The position numbers and the translations under genes were made by a program. A stretch of 64,000 nt of DNA from Fistulifera solaris (Eukaryota > Bacillariophyta > Bacillariophyceae > Naviculales > Stauroneidaceae). How positions within the stretch are numbered: the first letter of the stretch is position 1; each line of letters starts with the position of its first letter. Positions 54,387-64,000 of this stretch are shown here, in pieces. Under the pieces are notes generated by a model. The model made no database searches. It saw nothing but the letters and a program-made list of their open reading frames with translations, and was not told where the DNA came from. The DNA lies in contig AP026142.1 in NCBI GenBank assembly GCA_030295235.1, positions 186,001 to 250,000 on the forward strand, read 5' to 3'.

Positions 54387-55250
54387 ATGTCTCACAGATC
54401 TTGTTTCCGAGACGATTTATTCAAAAATAAAGTGGCTTTGGTCACTGGCGGCGGAACAGGGATCGGGAAGGCCATTGCGTGGGAGCTCGCATCGCTCGGT
54501 GCGAAAGTTGTGATTGCAAGTCGGAGTGTTGAAAAGTGTCAGGCTGCTGCGGAAGAATTAAACAATCGACGGCCATCTGGGGAAGTCATAGTAGGACCTT
54601 CTACAAGTATTCGGAATGGGGATGAAATAGCTCAACTTGTGGCATTTGTAATACAAAAATACGGGGCGATTCACTTGCTAGTAAATAATGCTGGAGGGCA
54701 GTTTCTCTCACCGGCAGAAAATTTAAGTCAGAAGGGATTTTCAGCCGTCGTTGAAACAAACTTGACCGGCACATTTCTTTGCTGTCGTGAAGCTTATAAT
54801 CAGTATATGGCTGAACACGGGGGCTCGATTGTCAATATTACTTTAGGGAATCGCAATGGCATGCCCTTGATGAGCCACTCGGGAGCTTCTCGCGCCGGCG
54901 TTGAAAATCTGACAGCTACACTCTGCACTGAATGGATCGAATCTGGCGTAAGGATTAATTGCGTTCGCCCGGGTATCATTTACACAGAATCCGGTTTTGA
55001 AAACTATGGCGACGCCGCCGAAGAGTTTATGGCCAAGATACTACCATCCATTCCTGCCAAGCGATTAGGAACAGCTGAAGAGATAAGCTCTGCTGTAGTT
55101 TGGCTACTCAGCGAAGGTGCGAGTTATGTCACTGGTATGACAATAGCGGTCGATGGTGCTAGCGCTTACACGTTCTTGCCGTTGGTGGAGACATCTAACA
55201 AGTCTCACCTTTCGGTTTACGGGCTTCTACCTTCCAAAGCTAAGCTTTAA
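54387..55250 (+). CDS. PECR: peroxisomal trans-2-enoyl-CoA reductase (SDR family)
   Basis: 287 residues, single exon. The Rossmann start is KVALVTGGGTGIGKAIAWEL (TGxxxGIG), followed by NNAGG and ETNLTGTFLC. As in animal PECR, the usual Tyr-x-x-x-Lys catalytic pair is replaced in the segment SIVNITLGNRNGMPLMSHSG, ASRAGVENL. The segment VRPGIIYTESGFENYG and IPAKRLGTAEEISSAVVWLL also match PECR. The C-terminus ends SKAKL, with AKL as a peroxisome-targeting signal of type 1. It should reduce trans-2-enoyl-CoA with NADPH in chain elongation of fatty acids or branched-chain precursors. It is convergent with the fatty-acid hydroxylase-type gene 80 bp away. Confidence 0.88.
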   Translation: MSHRSCFRDDLFKNKVALVTGGGTGIGKAIAWELASLGAKVVIASRSVEKCQAAAEELNNRRPSGEVIVGPSTSIRNGDEIAQLVAFVIQKYGAIHLLVNNAGGQFLSPAENLSQKGFSAVVETNLTGTFLCCREAYNQYMAEHGGSIVNITLGNRNGMPLMSHSGASRAGVENLTATLCTEWIESGVRINCVRPGIIYTESGFENYGDAAEEFMAKILPSIPAKRLGTAEEISSAVVWLLSEGASYVTGMTIAVDGASAYTFLPLVETSNKSHLSVYGLLPSKAKL

Positions 55251-55329
55251 GCGTTTTGAAATCTTGCTCATTTATTATTTACAAACCAAGCATCTATTGA
55301 CAAACAAAACATAGCATTGTACGATGGCT

Positions 55330-56494
55330 TTACTCTTTAAGCTTCACTACCTTGAATCCATTGTGAAATTGTGTAGTTTCTTTCTTATAAGTCGGCCACT
55401 GTTCTTCCGGACGTATCAACCGTTGACTAAACTCTTTCTTTGTAGCCTCGATAGACTTGCCTGTCTTGGGATCCAGCTGCGCCTCTGGGTTGACGCGGTC
55501 GTTGGGATTGTAATCACTGCGAAAAATCGATTTAGCATCAAGTCATACAAGAAATAATAGTGATTCATCAAACTTACCGAAACGTCCCAAACACTTTATC
55601 CCAGAACATCGTATACTGACCGTAGTTGCTTTGGGGAATTCGATGGTGTACATCATGACCTTTGGAGTCATAGATTGTTACGCCCATGAATGAGATAACG
55701 ATATCGTGTCTTGTGTGATTTAGTGCAGCAAGCATTCCACCGATTCCCAAGAAAACAACACTGGTGATCCCGTGAACTGGAACCACGAATGAATGACAAA
55801 ACCATAAAGCCAGTAAATGATTGTATTCGCCGAGGATGTACTCAATGGGGTGTACATTGATGGCATCTACGGCAGCACGACTCGGGGCTTTTTGATGATG
55901 GTGGTGTTTATGAATGTATCCGTAGATTCTAGGTACATGTAGTGCCCAGTGCAGTAAGGTGTAAACAAAGTCGAATGCGATAAACAAGGCAATCAAAGCA
56001 ATCAACGTGTTTGTTGCAGAAACATCCGTCAATTTCCAAGGGCATCGGTGTGCCGCGAAGGAAAGGTAAAAGTAGGTGAAAGGGGCAGTGTTGGCTTTGC
56101 TAAAGCCAATGTAAATGACATCGTGAGCTGTGAAATAGTCTAGGTGCTTTCCGCGGACAGGTATTTGCTTTGATTTCCACCAAACTGCAACAATTTATCA
56201 GAAAGAGATGCGGCTGAAATCGGAACGCCCACGCGTAGCGCTTGACGTACCTCCCCAGTGTTTGGCGATATGATCCAGTCCTTCAAAAGCAGCGGTCACA
56301 GAGATGCCTAATAACAACAGATCAATTGCCTTCATGCCATCTGGAAACTGAAGCAAGCGCTCGAAAAAATTTAGCGCATTACTTGCTGTCGCGCTCGTTT
56401 CTGCTCGAACATGAAACGCCGACACAAGCAAAAAACCAGCTAGAAATGATCCAGCAGACACTATCCTATAAAAAAGCCCTGAAATGCTCGTCAT
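55330..56494 (-). CDS. fatty acid hydroxylase / sterol desaturase-type di-iron enzyme
   Basis: Three exons: 56494-56251, 56184-55578 and 55516-55330 (introns 66 and 61 bp), about 345 residues. Several membrane segments are seen (IVSAGSFLAGFLLVSAFHVR, LIALIALFIAFDFVYTLLHW). The histidine boxes of the superfamily are HWALH followed by HKHHHH, then NHTRHD and GHDVHHRIPQSNYGQY before MFWDKVFGTF. The final exon gives a polar tail (RDYNPNDRVNPEAQLDPKTG). The enzyme should use O2 and a di-iron centre in the ER to hydroxylate or desaturate a lipid. The exact substrate is not evident. All splice sites are GT-AG and the frame is clean. Confidence 0.85.
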
Positions 56495-56843
56495 GGTGTT
56501 TGAAGGACGAGGAAGAGGGAAAGTCTAGTCACAACTTATAGTTTGCAATAACAACAATGTAATCGCACGAGCATTTTTTCGTCTGGTTCTCGTTGTTGCG
56601 GCACCTACAAAAAATCGTACTGGTATCTGTTATAAAAATACCGTCTGACCTCTGACTCACGCTTTTCGGTCAAGCTTAAACCCGCTCCGACACCGTCACA
56701 TTTTGTATATGCAACATTTTTGTTCGACGAGAGACTTCAGTTCGTTTCCATTCAATCGCATCTTTCCTCATATTGTCTCGCTGGTCTCTTTCAACAATAG
56801 AAGCCAAGAGATAAAGATATATTGTGATACAAGAACACAAACG
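56495..56843. promoter_or_regulatory. divergent promoter region, hydroxylase-type gene and ORC2
   Basis: A 350-bp gap between outward-facing genes. The open frame of ORC2 extends upstream to 56703, but the residues there (MYMQHFCSTRDF...) do not look conserved. A TACTGGTAT motif lies near 56616. Confidence 0.45.
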
Positions 56844-58538
56844 ATGAGCGACAGAATCCTAGATCATGATGACAGTGCCAAGGAGGAGACCGAAGAGGAA
56901 GAAGCCCTTGAAGACCTTTTCTTACGCCACAAATTCCAACATTATGCGTTTCCATGGAATATTTTGAACGAAGCTGGATGGATTTACCACAGTGATTCCG
57001 GTTACAAGGCACCAACTGGTCGATCATTCAAGACGGGGAAAGACGTAGTGGATTTCCTTGACTATCATGCTATACCGGATGTGTACAGCAATCTCCAATC
57101 GATCGAGAAACCGGAATTCGAAGCGACGGAAGAGCAAATACAGTTACGTCGTGACTTAATCCAAATTATGTACCGCAAGACTAAACGCAAAAGTAAAGGT
57201 AGGAAGGATCAAGGAAGTGACACCCATTCAATTTCTTCAGTTTCGCGAGTGAGTGCAAGCATCGATGACGCCAGAGCCACTTCGCGACGGTCCACCAGAA
57301 ACCCCGTCTCTGAACGTTCGACCGTTGAAAGCCCTGTTGCCGAGCAAAGCGCGGAACTGTATATGACTAAAAACTCAAAGCGTGGAAAAAAGCCAGTTTC
57401 GTATTCAGCGCTAAAATCGGACGAGCCTATTCATTTTCCTTCCCTCGAAAAATGTCGGCAAATCAGTCGCGAGCATCAGGGACTTGAACTAGATGCTATT
57501 CAATCGGAACTCGAACGAGATTTCGATGAGTGGCGGTTCTTGCTTACCACAAATCACAATCTACTTTTCTTTGGCGCCGGTTCAAAAGAGAAATTGCTTC
57601 ACAGCTTTGGAGAAAAGTCATTGTCTGAAGAGGGTTATGTGTTACTGATAGATGGTTTTGCGAAAGATGTGTCAGTAACTTCAATTTTGGACTTATTTGT
57701 CAAGATATTTTTGAACGGTGAGGAACCGGAACCTTCTAGCGCGGTGCCTAGAGACGACGGTGAAACGTTTATTGCTGACATTTCCAACCCTTGGCAAGCG
57801 CATCCGCTAGTTGAGAGAGCGATCAATATTTCGAGGGCCATTGCCTATTGTGCGATGGAAACGCTCGAGCCGATATTTCTAATAATCCACAACATTGAAG
57901 GCAAAGGACTTCGGACGGATGTTTCGCAGGAAGCACTTGCTGCGCTGTCTGTCAATAGCCGAGTGGCAAACGGTACAGCATCGATCCGTATAGTTGCGAG
58001 TATTGATGATGTTGATTGCTCCTACAAGCTCTGGCGGTTACCGGTGATGGCGAGTTTCTCGTGGATATGGAAGGAGGTGCATACGTACCGACCCTACGAC
58101 AACGAATTTGTCATGCTAGAAAGTGCTGAACAGCAACAGAGAGCGAAAGGAAAGGCAGCAAAGACGGCACAGGCGCAGATTGCTGAAACGAAAAAGGCGA
58201 GAATATTAAGCATTATTGGTTCCATGGCACCTAAACATGCTGAGATATTGCAAATATTGGCTCAACTGCAACTGCAGCAACTACAAGTTGATCAAGACAA
58301 AGAAGGCTGGGTCGAATTCTCCACGTTTCGTGACCAGTGTAAGAAAAAGTATATCATAACTAAGGATCACCAGCTTGACCCATTCTTGACCGAGCTCGGT
58401 GACCATCGATTGATTCAGAAGAATATCATCAAGGGGGTTAATTACATATCTATCCCGCATGCTCAAGAGGAGCTCAAAAAGTTGTTGCTTACGACGTCAA
58501 GAGTTGGAAAATGTAAAATGTATAACAAAGGCGAATAG
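56844..58538 (+). CDS. ORC2: origin recognition complex subunit 2
   Basis: 564 residues from ATG 56844 (MSDRILDHDDSAKEE). The N-terminal half is acidic and Ser/Arg-rich with basic nuclear-localisation-like clusters (RKTKRKSKGRK). The ORC2 core starts FDEWRFLLTTNHNLLFFGAG, then SKEKLLHSFGEK and YVLLIDGFAKDVSVTSILDL. It continues with PIFLIIHNIEGKGL, IRIVASIDDVDCSYKLW and FSWIWKEVHTYRPYDNE. The C-terminal winged-helix part follows (MAPKHAEILQILAQLQ, FRDQCKKKYIITKDHQLDPF). ORC2 is a degenerate AAA+ subunit of ORC that helps load MCM at replication origins. It reads through in one exon with no break, unlike many neighbours. Confidence 0.88.
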   Translation: MSDRILDHDDSAKEETEEEEALEDLFLRHKFQHYAFPWNILNEAGWIYHSDSGYKAPTGRSFKTGKDVVDFLDYHAIPDVYSNLQSIEKPEFEATEEQIQLRRDLIQIMYRKTKRKSKGRKDQGSDTHSISSVSRVSASIDDARATSRRSTRNPVSERSTVESPVAEQSAELYMTKNSKRGKKPVSYSALKSDEPIHFPSLEKCRQISREHQGLELDAIQSELERDFDEWRFLLTTNHNLLFFGAGSKEKLLHSFGEKSLSEEGYVLLIDGFAKDVSVTSILDLFVKIFLNGEEPEPSSAVPRDDGETFIADISNPWQAHPLVERAINISRAIAYCAMETLEPIFLIIHNIEGKGLRTDVSQEALAALSVNSRVANGTASIRIVASIDDVDCSYKLWRLPVMASFSWIWKEVHTYRPYDNEFVMLESAEQQQRAKGKAAKTAQAQIAETKKARILSIIGSMAPKHAEILQILAQLQLQQLQVDQDKEGWVEFSTFRDQCKKKYIITKDHQLDPFLTELGDHRLIQKNIIKGVNYISIPHAQEELKKLLLTTSRVGKCKMYNKGE

Positions 58539-59022
58539 CATATTTTGTAGTGTTGATTGCATCACTTGCCCAGGATACAAACAGGCAATTTATCAAATGA
58601 CCGTTCCAGAGCAAGCTTCTGCAGCTTTGTATCCGATCTCACTTCCTCGAAACAGAACAAAAGCACCACGCTCGAGATTTACTATACGTGTCTCAATTCA
58701 TAAACGTGTACAGTAAGAAAAATGCCAGACGTAACGGAACCCAACCGAGCCGAACCTCTTGTAAATGAGTGGCCTCATAGACGACAGAAGCGAATGACAT
58801 GGCGAAACATCTAGCATAATCGCAACAAAATAAGCGGCCAAATAAACCAGTGCCGAGATCATTGTAGCAGCATCGCCCTCTACATGAAGAAGCCACTACA
58901 ACCTTAATACAAAACAGCAGGCCATTGGATATAGAATGAACCATACCGAAGCAATACAATGATCTCAGGTAATGCGCGAAAATCGCTTGCCAAAAACGAC
59001 TTTTGTGTGCTACGCTTTTCAA
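58539..59022 (-). other. weak open frame, possible decayed membrane-protein remnant
   Basis: The frame 59022-58693 is open for 109 residues. A different frame of the same strand also reads SALVYLAAYFVAIMLDVSPC then MRPLIYKRFG, so one or both may be remnants of a membrane protein. I recognise no family. Confidence 0.2.
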
Positions 59023-60200
59023 CCACCAACATGCTCCTACATCCTTTGATCTAGCTCAAAACGAGTGATACAGAATAAAGGCACAAAGTAATGTTGTTTT
59101 ATTTGCAAACCCATTAAAAGCCGACAGACTCATCACAAAAACTGAACTGATCGTGAGCTTACTGACGTGCAGATGTCGTTTGCTTGTAATAAGTAGCTCC
59201 GAACTATATGCGTTTAAAACTCCCTTCAAACCGTCAGAAAAGTTTAGGGTGAGGCGTGCTCAATATACTTTCAGCCACAAATGGATTCGACCGTTTCCAC
59301 ACTCAAAGCAGAAAGAACGGATATTCCTTGTCGTGATTCAAAAGTCAAGCTTCATATTGATTGAATAAATATGACGACGCCAATAAGTAACTTGTCGTTT
59401 AAAACTCATTTCATTATCTTCAAGATTACACGAGAAAGTCTCAGTAGCCAATTTATAATCCAAATACTAAAATGCAAAGAGTAATCTCCAGTGCTCAAGC
59501 AATCAAATAGCACTTTCTCAGATGATAAACCAAAAAAGGGGGTTTGGCGTTTTCCATCATCTTTGAGATTACAGTTGAAAGTCTCAGTAGCCGAATTTTC
59601 AAGAATTTATTCCAACCCACTTGTCCTCCAGGCCATGTTGATCTTCTTCATTAAAAATTTTATCCCTGTCTAAAGAACTTGCAGTAAGATATGAGTTCAT
59701 GGGCAGTGCTTGCTCCACCAGATGGCACTTTATTAGACGAATGGCACTTTAAGTGGGTTTGAACTCGCAATAAATTGGCAAAGAGAGTTTTTGATAACAG
59801 CATTGATCGAAAAACGGTCATCCTGAAGCAAGAATATATAGATATAGGGAATAAGCGTGTTGCGCTTTGCTCTGCTGCCTAGGTGGTGCGAACGCACACG
59901 CCACCATTATACCGCTACCGACCAATTCTTTTGATCGTAACGATTCCCGATGATCGATATCCACTGCATGTCTCAAAGATTTACACACGACGCTTCAACT
60001 TGATTTTTATTATATTCTTTTTGGATATACGAAAACTAATATCGCAGTATGACATACGCAGTAAAATGGTGATTTTTTACCAGGTAAGTTGGTCGTTTTA
60101 GAATGATTTTTTACCTGCGTCAATAGGGCCGATATTGGTAGAAAATGCGACTTTGTTTTTAGAAAAACAGTTAAATATATTGAGTCAAGATAACTACGTG
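59023..60200. other. intergenic with an imperfect direct repeat
   Basis: No coding frame is supported. Two related segments at about 59408-59458 and 59548-59605 share the core GAAAGTCTCAGTAGCC and a preceding AAGATTAC/GAGATTAC. A repeated GGCACTTTA pair lies near 59724 and 59744. Confidence 0.5.
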
Positions 60201-60514
60201 ATCAAGAGGCAGAAAGATTAATCAGTAGGACGGGTATCTTAGACAGCGTTGGCTCACACTGGGAAACCCGGGGAATAAATCTTGGTCGGGGAATGAGAAG
60301 GCAGTAATAATAGGCGTCGTAAGAGTTGCTTTGACTGCAAGCACCATGTTGATATTGCGGAGTAGCAATGAGCTTGATTGTAAAGGAGCTGAGAGGGTTC
60401 CGTCGGATAAGAATGAATCTTCGGAGTACTGATTTCTCACAGCGCGGTTTGCTGTGAATATGCGGGGCGATTTTGGGCTGTAAGCAGGGCTAGTTGTTGA
60501 CTTTGACAATGACA

Positions 60515-60745
60515 GGGCTTGATTATAAAATGTTATGAGCATCGCCTTGCTAAATTACAAGTTACGTTAGGAAATTAGGATATATTATTAGGATTTGGTG
60601 TTACATAAGGATTAAAAAATGTTACTACAACAAATTCATCCAGTCTTCATTCTTAGTTTCGCTGATATGATGATAGCGCTCATTCGGTCTTATGGGTGCG
60701 TCCAAAATGTTTGTTGGCTAGTATGTACTTTTGGGGCGAGGTTTT
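60515..60745 (-). pseudogene. decayed partial copy of the Harbinger-like gene 3' end
   Basis: Matches the 3' end of the gene at 60920-61708 and its downstream sequence. Shared stretches are GAGCATCGCCTTGCTAAATT (60539-60558 and 60894-60913) and the TTCATTCT...TTCG segment coding for the NRRYHQIDEIE-like tail. The copy is broken by small gaps. It shows that this gene family is expanding by local tandem duplication. Confidence 0.75.
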
Positions 60746-60919
60746 CAATGAATTAGCGGTCGATGCCGGATGATAAGCAGGGCTTATCATGACTTGCAGG
60801 CGAAGTTAGAGCTGGCTTTGGAACGACGACGTTGAGACGCACTTTAAATCTTGGTGGGGAATAACAAGGAGCTTTATAATTAAAGTGTAATGAGCATCGC
60901 CTTGCTAAATTACAAGTTA

Positions 60920-61708
60920 CTACAACAAATACATCCTGTCTTCATTCTCAATTTCGTCGATTTGGTGATAGCGCCGATTCGGTCTCATGCATGCCCATGG
61001 TTCACGGTGTTTGTTGGCTAGTCTGTTCTTGTCAAAGCAGCGGAAGAACTCCTGGTGCTTCGCGCTATCAATAAACGATACGCATTGCATGTCAATAAAA
61101 CCAATCAAGCAACGTATTCGGCGCAGAGAGCCAAGAATGAGCATGTCGCGAACTATACCTTTGGGGTCCCACTTTCGTTGGAGCCAATGTTCAAACTCTG
61201 GAAGAGACGCGATTTCCTTTCTCAGTTGGAGAAAGTCCTCGTAAGGCCCAAATAGAGTTTTAAAATTAAAAAGACTTCTCTTCGATATATCAGAGTTGGC
61301 GAGGTACCACCGATACCAAGAAGATTGATAAATTTTCTCCAAAAGTGCTTGTCTAGCGATTTCTTCGTCCGGCTGACTGGTCTCTGATGTAGTGTCGTCT
61401 TCTGCGGCTACCTGCATTTGAGGCGACGTATCATCACTGAGCGAAGTGCTCGGGGTAGATGATGCGTGCTCTTCACCTGGACCTGCAATGTAGCTCTCAG
61501 CTGATCGGGGATCCTCCGTCTTGACTCTCTTGCGCTGCCGATTATAAGGCGAAGCTGGTGGTGGCGTAACTTCTTCCTCATGTTCTTCTTGGTCGTCGCA
61601 GTCATCGTCATCGTCATCGTCAGTTAGCATGCCGTTCATTAACATCTGAAAGGCGAGCGATGGCTCAAAAAGATCCTTTCGTCTTTTCGACAGGCGATAT
61701 TCGTACAT
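60920..61708 (-). CDS. Harbinger/PIF transposase-derived protein, N-terminal part only (copy 1)
   Basis: 262 residues. A short basic start (MYEYRLSKRRKDLFEPSLAF) is followed by an acidic Asp/Glu run, Ser/Thr-rich linker and a nuclear-localisation-like RQRKRVK. The C-terminal 130 residues (RSLFNFKTLFGPYEDFLQLR, DPKGIVRDMLILGSLRRIRC, FIDMQCVSFIDSAKHQEFFR, KNRLANKHREPWACMRPNRR) resemble the helix-turn-helix region that precedes the DDE core in Harbinger transposases. No DDE catalytic core follows, and the frame ends cleanly. It is either a truncated transposon relic or a domesticated DNA-binding protein. The clean frame and the kept paralog favour the second view slightly. Confidence 0.65.
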   Translation of the reverse strand: MYEYRLSKRRKDLFEPSLAFQMLMNGMLTDDDDDDDCDDQEEHEEEVTPPPASPYNRQRKRVKTEDPRSAESYIAGPGEEHASSTPSTSLSDDTSPQMQVAAEDDTTSETSQPDEEIARQALLEKIYQSSWYRWYLANSDISKRSLFNFKTLFGPYEDFLQLRKEIASLPEFEHWLQRKWDPKGIVRDMLILGSLRRIRCLIGFIDMQCVSFIDSAKHQEFFRCFDKNRLANKHREPWACMRPNRRYHQIDEIENEDRMYLL

Positions 61709-62217
61709 GACAATGCCTACAAAGTTGTGAAATAATGTGGATTGTGATTTTTGAATGAGTATATTATTTTGTTGGGAGGTTAGGAAATCGCAGTTGTATC
61801 GGTGTCGGGGTGGGGTGTGTTGGGTGTGTTGATGTCATTCGTCCTTCAATATTTTGCCGCCAAGGCACGGTGTGGTGTGACTATGTAACTATTTATTTAC
61901 TTAGCATGTAGGGAAATTCAAAATGTCCGTTGCGGAGGTTAAATACAGGTGGAAGCACCGATCGGCCAAGCTGCCAGAGAATCCGGAACCCAATAGACCA
62001 ATAAAACCCGAAGCCGACAGCTAGACTATGCAAGAGCTATGCATGAACAACCGTCCGATAAAGCTATGATTAATCGTTCGATTGCGGATTCACCCTCACT
62101 TTACAAACACGTATTAATCAAGGAACTGATTGCTTTAACTATGTTCGCCTTATTGGAAGGATATTAGCTCAAAGAAAGAGCTACCGTATTTTTCCATGAA
62201 AGCACCGGGTCTATTAT
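61709..62217. other. spacer between the two Harbinger-derived genes
   Basis: About 510 bp without a supported gene. GGTGTGTTGGGTGTGTT near 61812 is a short repeat. I see no terminal inverted repeats of a transposon here. Confidence 0.4.
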
Positions 62218-62930
62218 TTAGTAGTCGTTATTGATCATCCATTCCACAAATTTATCGTCCTCCTCTTCCAACTGTTCTATTTGGAGGTAGTTCCGATTCG
62301 GTCTGATGCGTGACCATGGTTTTCGATGCTTGTTTGCTAATCTGAACTTCTCGAATTGGGAGAAGAACTCTCGGTGCATCGCGGCGTCCATCAGAGAGAG
62401 TTCTGCCATGTCATCAAAGTGACACATGCCACGAATTCGACGAAGCGATCCAAGAATAAGCAATCCAAGCACTATACCGGTCGGATCCATTTTTGCTGGT
62501 CTCCACTGCGCAAACTCGGGAGAATTCAAGATCTCTTTCTTGAAACTGAGAAAGTCTTCGTACGGTCCAAATCGTCTTTTAAACTGAGCCAGCTGTCCCT
62601 TACTCATATCGTGATCGACAAGGTGACAAATATACCAAGTGGACTTGAGAGCTTTTCAAAGAAGTGCTTGGACAGATTCTTTGTTTGCTGGATTGTCCTC
62701 CGTCGGCTCCTCTTTGCTCGAATTTGGGGAGACGGTTTATGGATGAGATTACTGGGAGCAGACGATGGATTTGTGACGGTGCCCGTGTTATTGATTTCGC
62801 AAAGGCGACGGTCTTCCATCCTTGCCTTTTTGCACGGTCGATTGAAGGCTGGCGCAAGCTCTTCCTCATCATGCTCTTCGGCATTTTCGTTAGAATCCTT
62901 GCGGTTGTCGTCGTTACGTAGATCGTTCAT
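62218..62930 (-). CDS. Harbinger/PIF transposase-derived protein (copy 2), one frame break
   Basis: From Met 62930 (MNDLRNDDNRKDSNENAEEH) the acidic N-terminus and basic RPCKKARMEDRR segment parallel copy 1. The frame changes at about 62645 (TCAAGTCC); one more A gives LSKSTWYICHLVDHDMSKGQ. The conserved part is FKRRFGPYEDFLSFKKEILN, DPTGIVLGLLILGSLRRIRG, FDDMAELSLMDAAMHREFFS and KFRLANKHRKPWSRIRPNRN, ending EWMINNDY. The FDD-x-AELS segment is closer to classical Harbinger transposases than copy 1 is. Again there is no DDE core. An upstream Met at 62960 is possible. Confidence 0.65.
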
Positions 62931-62960
62931 TATGCTCTGTGTAGCTTCCGTATCATACAA

Positions 62961-63558
62961 TGTGCTTCTAACAAGGTGGAAAGAATACTGCTTTCAAAGA
63001 AGAAGCTTTGACGAAAAGGCAACAATGCTGCTGCGTATGGCTGCTCGTGTGTTTTTTCAGGATGAAGTGTCGTGCCGTGTGGCCGCGCGCCATTAAAATT
63101 CAAACTTGTCCGTTGAGAACCGGAGAACCGCGCAAGCGCAAGGCTAGTTTTGACATCAACACGGCCAAAAGTTTGCTACTGGTACTACGTACAAGGGGAA
63201 AACGGGTGTGACTATGTAACGATTAATTTTACTTAAAGACTGGGTACCGATGCGCATGAGTGAGAGACGAGCTAGGATGGTCATGAGTCAATTTAAACTC
63301 CGTGTAGAAATTTCATGTTGTTGTGTCATCGGGAGCTTTTTTTTTCAGAACATATAATGAATGATGATGATAGTTGTTGAGTGAAAGTATTCTCCTTTGG
63401 AGTAGTTTGTCGACTTCCTATTGTTGGGTGAAAGTACTTATACTTGTACCCTTGTACCCGGTAATTGGCCTTTTGACCTGTACCGGTACCGGTACCGGTA
63501 CTTGACTGACCCGTTTCTCATTGAAGCGGAAAAGCACCATTGCCATTTAATTTAACTC
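62961..63558. promoter_or_regulatory. upstream region of the Rab prenyltransferase beta gene with GGTACC repeats
   Basis: It contains ACCGGTACCGGTACCGGTAC (63483-63502), the longest of the recurring GTACCGGTAC motifs in the window, about 60 bp before the start codon. It also has the direct pair GATAGTTGTTGAGTGAAAGT / TATTGTTGGGTGAAAGT near 63370-63436. Confidence 0.5.
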
Positions 63559-64000
63559 ATGGACGAGATAAAGCTTCTGGAACAGGCACCACTCTTTTGT
63601 GCTGACAAGCATGTGAGCTACATTGTTCGCTTGACGCAACAATTGTCCTCACCCGATTCATTCGAAGGCGCTCTCACCGAGCACCTCAAAATGTCAGGGG
63701 TTTATTGGGCGCTCACTGCCTTGTCGCTGTTGACTGCGAAAAAAACGGTCGATGAACTGATGAATACCGCAGAAATAGTGGATTGGGTCATTACATGTTG
63801 GGATGAAACATCGGGAGGCTTTGCAGGCAACACGGGTCAGGATGGTCATATCCTGTATACGCTGTCAGCCCTACAAATACTGGCGTTAACAGATAATTTA
63901 AACGATCCACGCATTCAGTTTGACCGCGTTGTACGCTTTATCGCGTCTTTGCAGCAAACGGACGGATCGTTCGTTGGTGACGCCTTCGGCGAAATTGACA
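63559..64000 (+). CDS. RABGGTB: Rab geranylgeranyltransferase beta subunit, 5' part
   Basis: ATG 63559 (MDEIKLLEQAPLFCADKHVS) opens a frame that runs off the window, 147 residues visible. The segments FEGALTEHLKMSGVYWALTA and CWDETSGGFAGNTGQDGHIL, YTLSALQIL are the first prenyltransferase beta repeats (G-G-F-x-G motif). SLQQTDGSFVGDAFGEID starts the next repeat. The W-x-x-T-A and D-x-H-x-x-Y-T-L-S-A pattern separates it from farnesyltransferase beta. With its alpha subunit and Rab escort protein it attaches geranylgeranyl groups to Rab GTPases. It is clean in the visible part. Confidence 0.88.
   Translation, partial: MDEIKLLEQAPLFCADKHVSYIVRLTQQLSSPDSFEGALTEHLKMSGVYWALTALSLLTAKKTVDELMNTAEIVDWVITCWDETSGGFAGNTGQDGHILYTLSALQILALTDNLNDPRIQFDRVVRFIASLQQTDGSFVGDAFGEID

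Noticed and set aside
55324-55557. 77-codon plus-strand frame
   Set aside because: It is the antisense shadow of the third exon of the hydroxylase-type gene.
59690-59770. tRNA-like segment with GTTCAAAC on the minus strand
   Set aside because: The five bases on each side do not pair as a T-stem and no acceptor or D-arm fits.
1-64000. CRISPR arrays, rRNA, prokaryotic operons
   Set aside because: No regularly spaced short repeats, no rRNA-like sequence, and spliceosomal introns throughout show nuclear eukaryotic DNA.

Overview
The window looks like nuclear DNA of a pennate diatom, most like Phaeodactylum tricornutum. I infer this from three things. Nucleus-encoded proteins carry signal peptides ending in ASAF-type plastid cleavage motifs (STAF-SS, GNAF-LL, ATAF-HV). 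Two Ty1/copia elements are of the diatom CoDi kind. Genes are compact, with GT-AG introns of about 60 to 106 bp and short intergenic gaps. I see no rRNA, tRNA or CRISPR array.

Left part (1-30.7 kb) is accessory and repeat-rich. It holds the tail of an unknown gene, a plastid-targeted gene beside its decayed duplicate (which contains a 63-bp perfect-ended hairpin element), and an MscS-like channel gene. Next come a decayed copia element with 240-bp LTRs (4300-10970), a solo LTR of the same family, and a second MscS-like gene. Then two broken blocks made of a HAD hydrolase and MscS-like genes surround a second copia element on the minus strand (19418-25305). A 1.9-kb near-identical direct repeat brackets that second element.

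Middle part (30.7-38.9 kb) has plastid clpS, a Kelch gene, and a palindromic duplication: ankyrin pseudogene(+), MscS-like(-), MscS-like(+), orphan MscS exon(+), ankyrin gene(-). In total there are six MscS-like loci plus two fragments in about 35 kb. All share one phase-2 intron just before an H-R-E-x-W motif and then diverge in their C-terminal tails.

Right part (38.9-64 kb) is a more ordinary housekeeping region. It has a CPA1 Na+/H+ antiporter, a TMEM94-like P-type ATPase-related membrane protein, a broken leucine-rich-repeat gene, two tandem M43 (pappalysin-type) metalloproteases, a plastid/secretory methyltransferase, a probable cytochrome bc1 subunit 8, peroxisomal trans-2-enoyl-CoA reductase (C-terminal AKL), a fatty-acid hydroxylase/sterol-desaturase-type enzyme, and ORC2. 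It ends with two tandem Harbinger-transposase-derived genes and the 5' end of Rab geranylgeranyltransferase beta.

Many otherwise convincing genes are broken by a single-base shift at a homopolymer run, mostly one base too few. Changing the run by one base restores the family reading frame. The simplest explanation is residual indel error in a long-read assembly, so frameshifts here are not by themselves evidence of pseudogenes. Point stop codons, as in two MscS-like genes, are stronger evidence.
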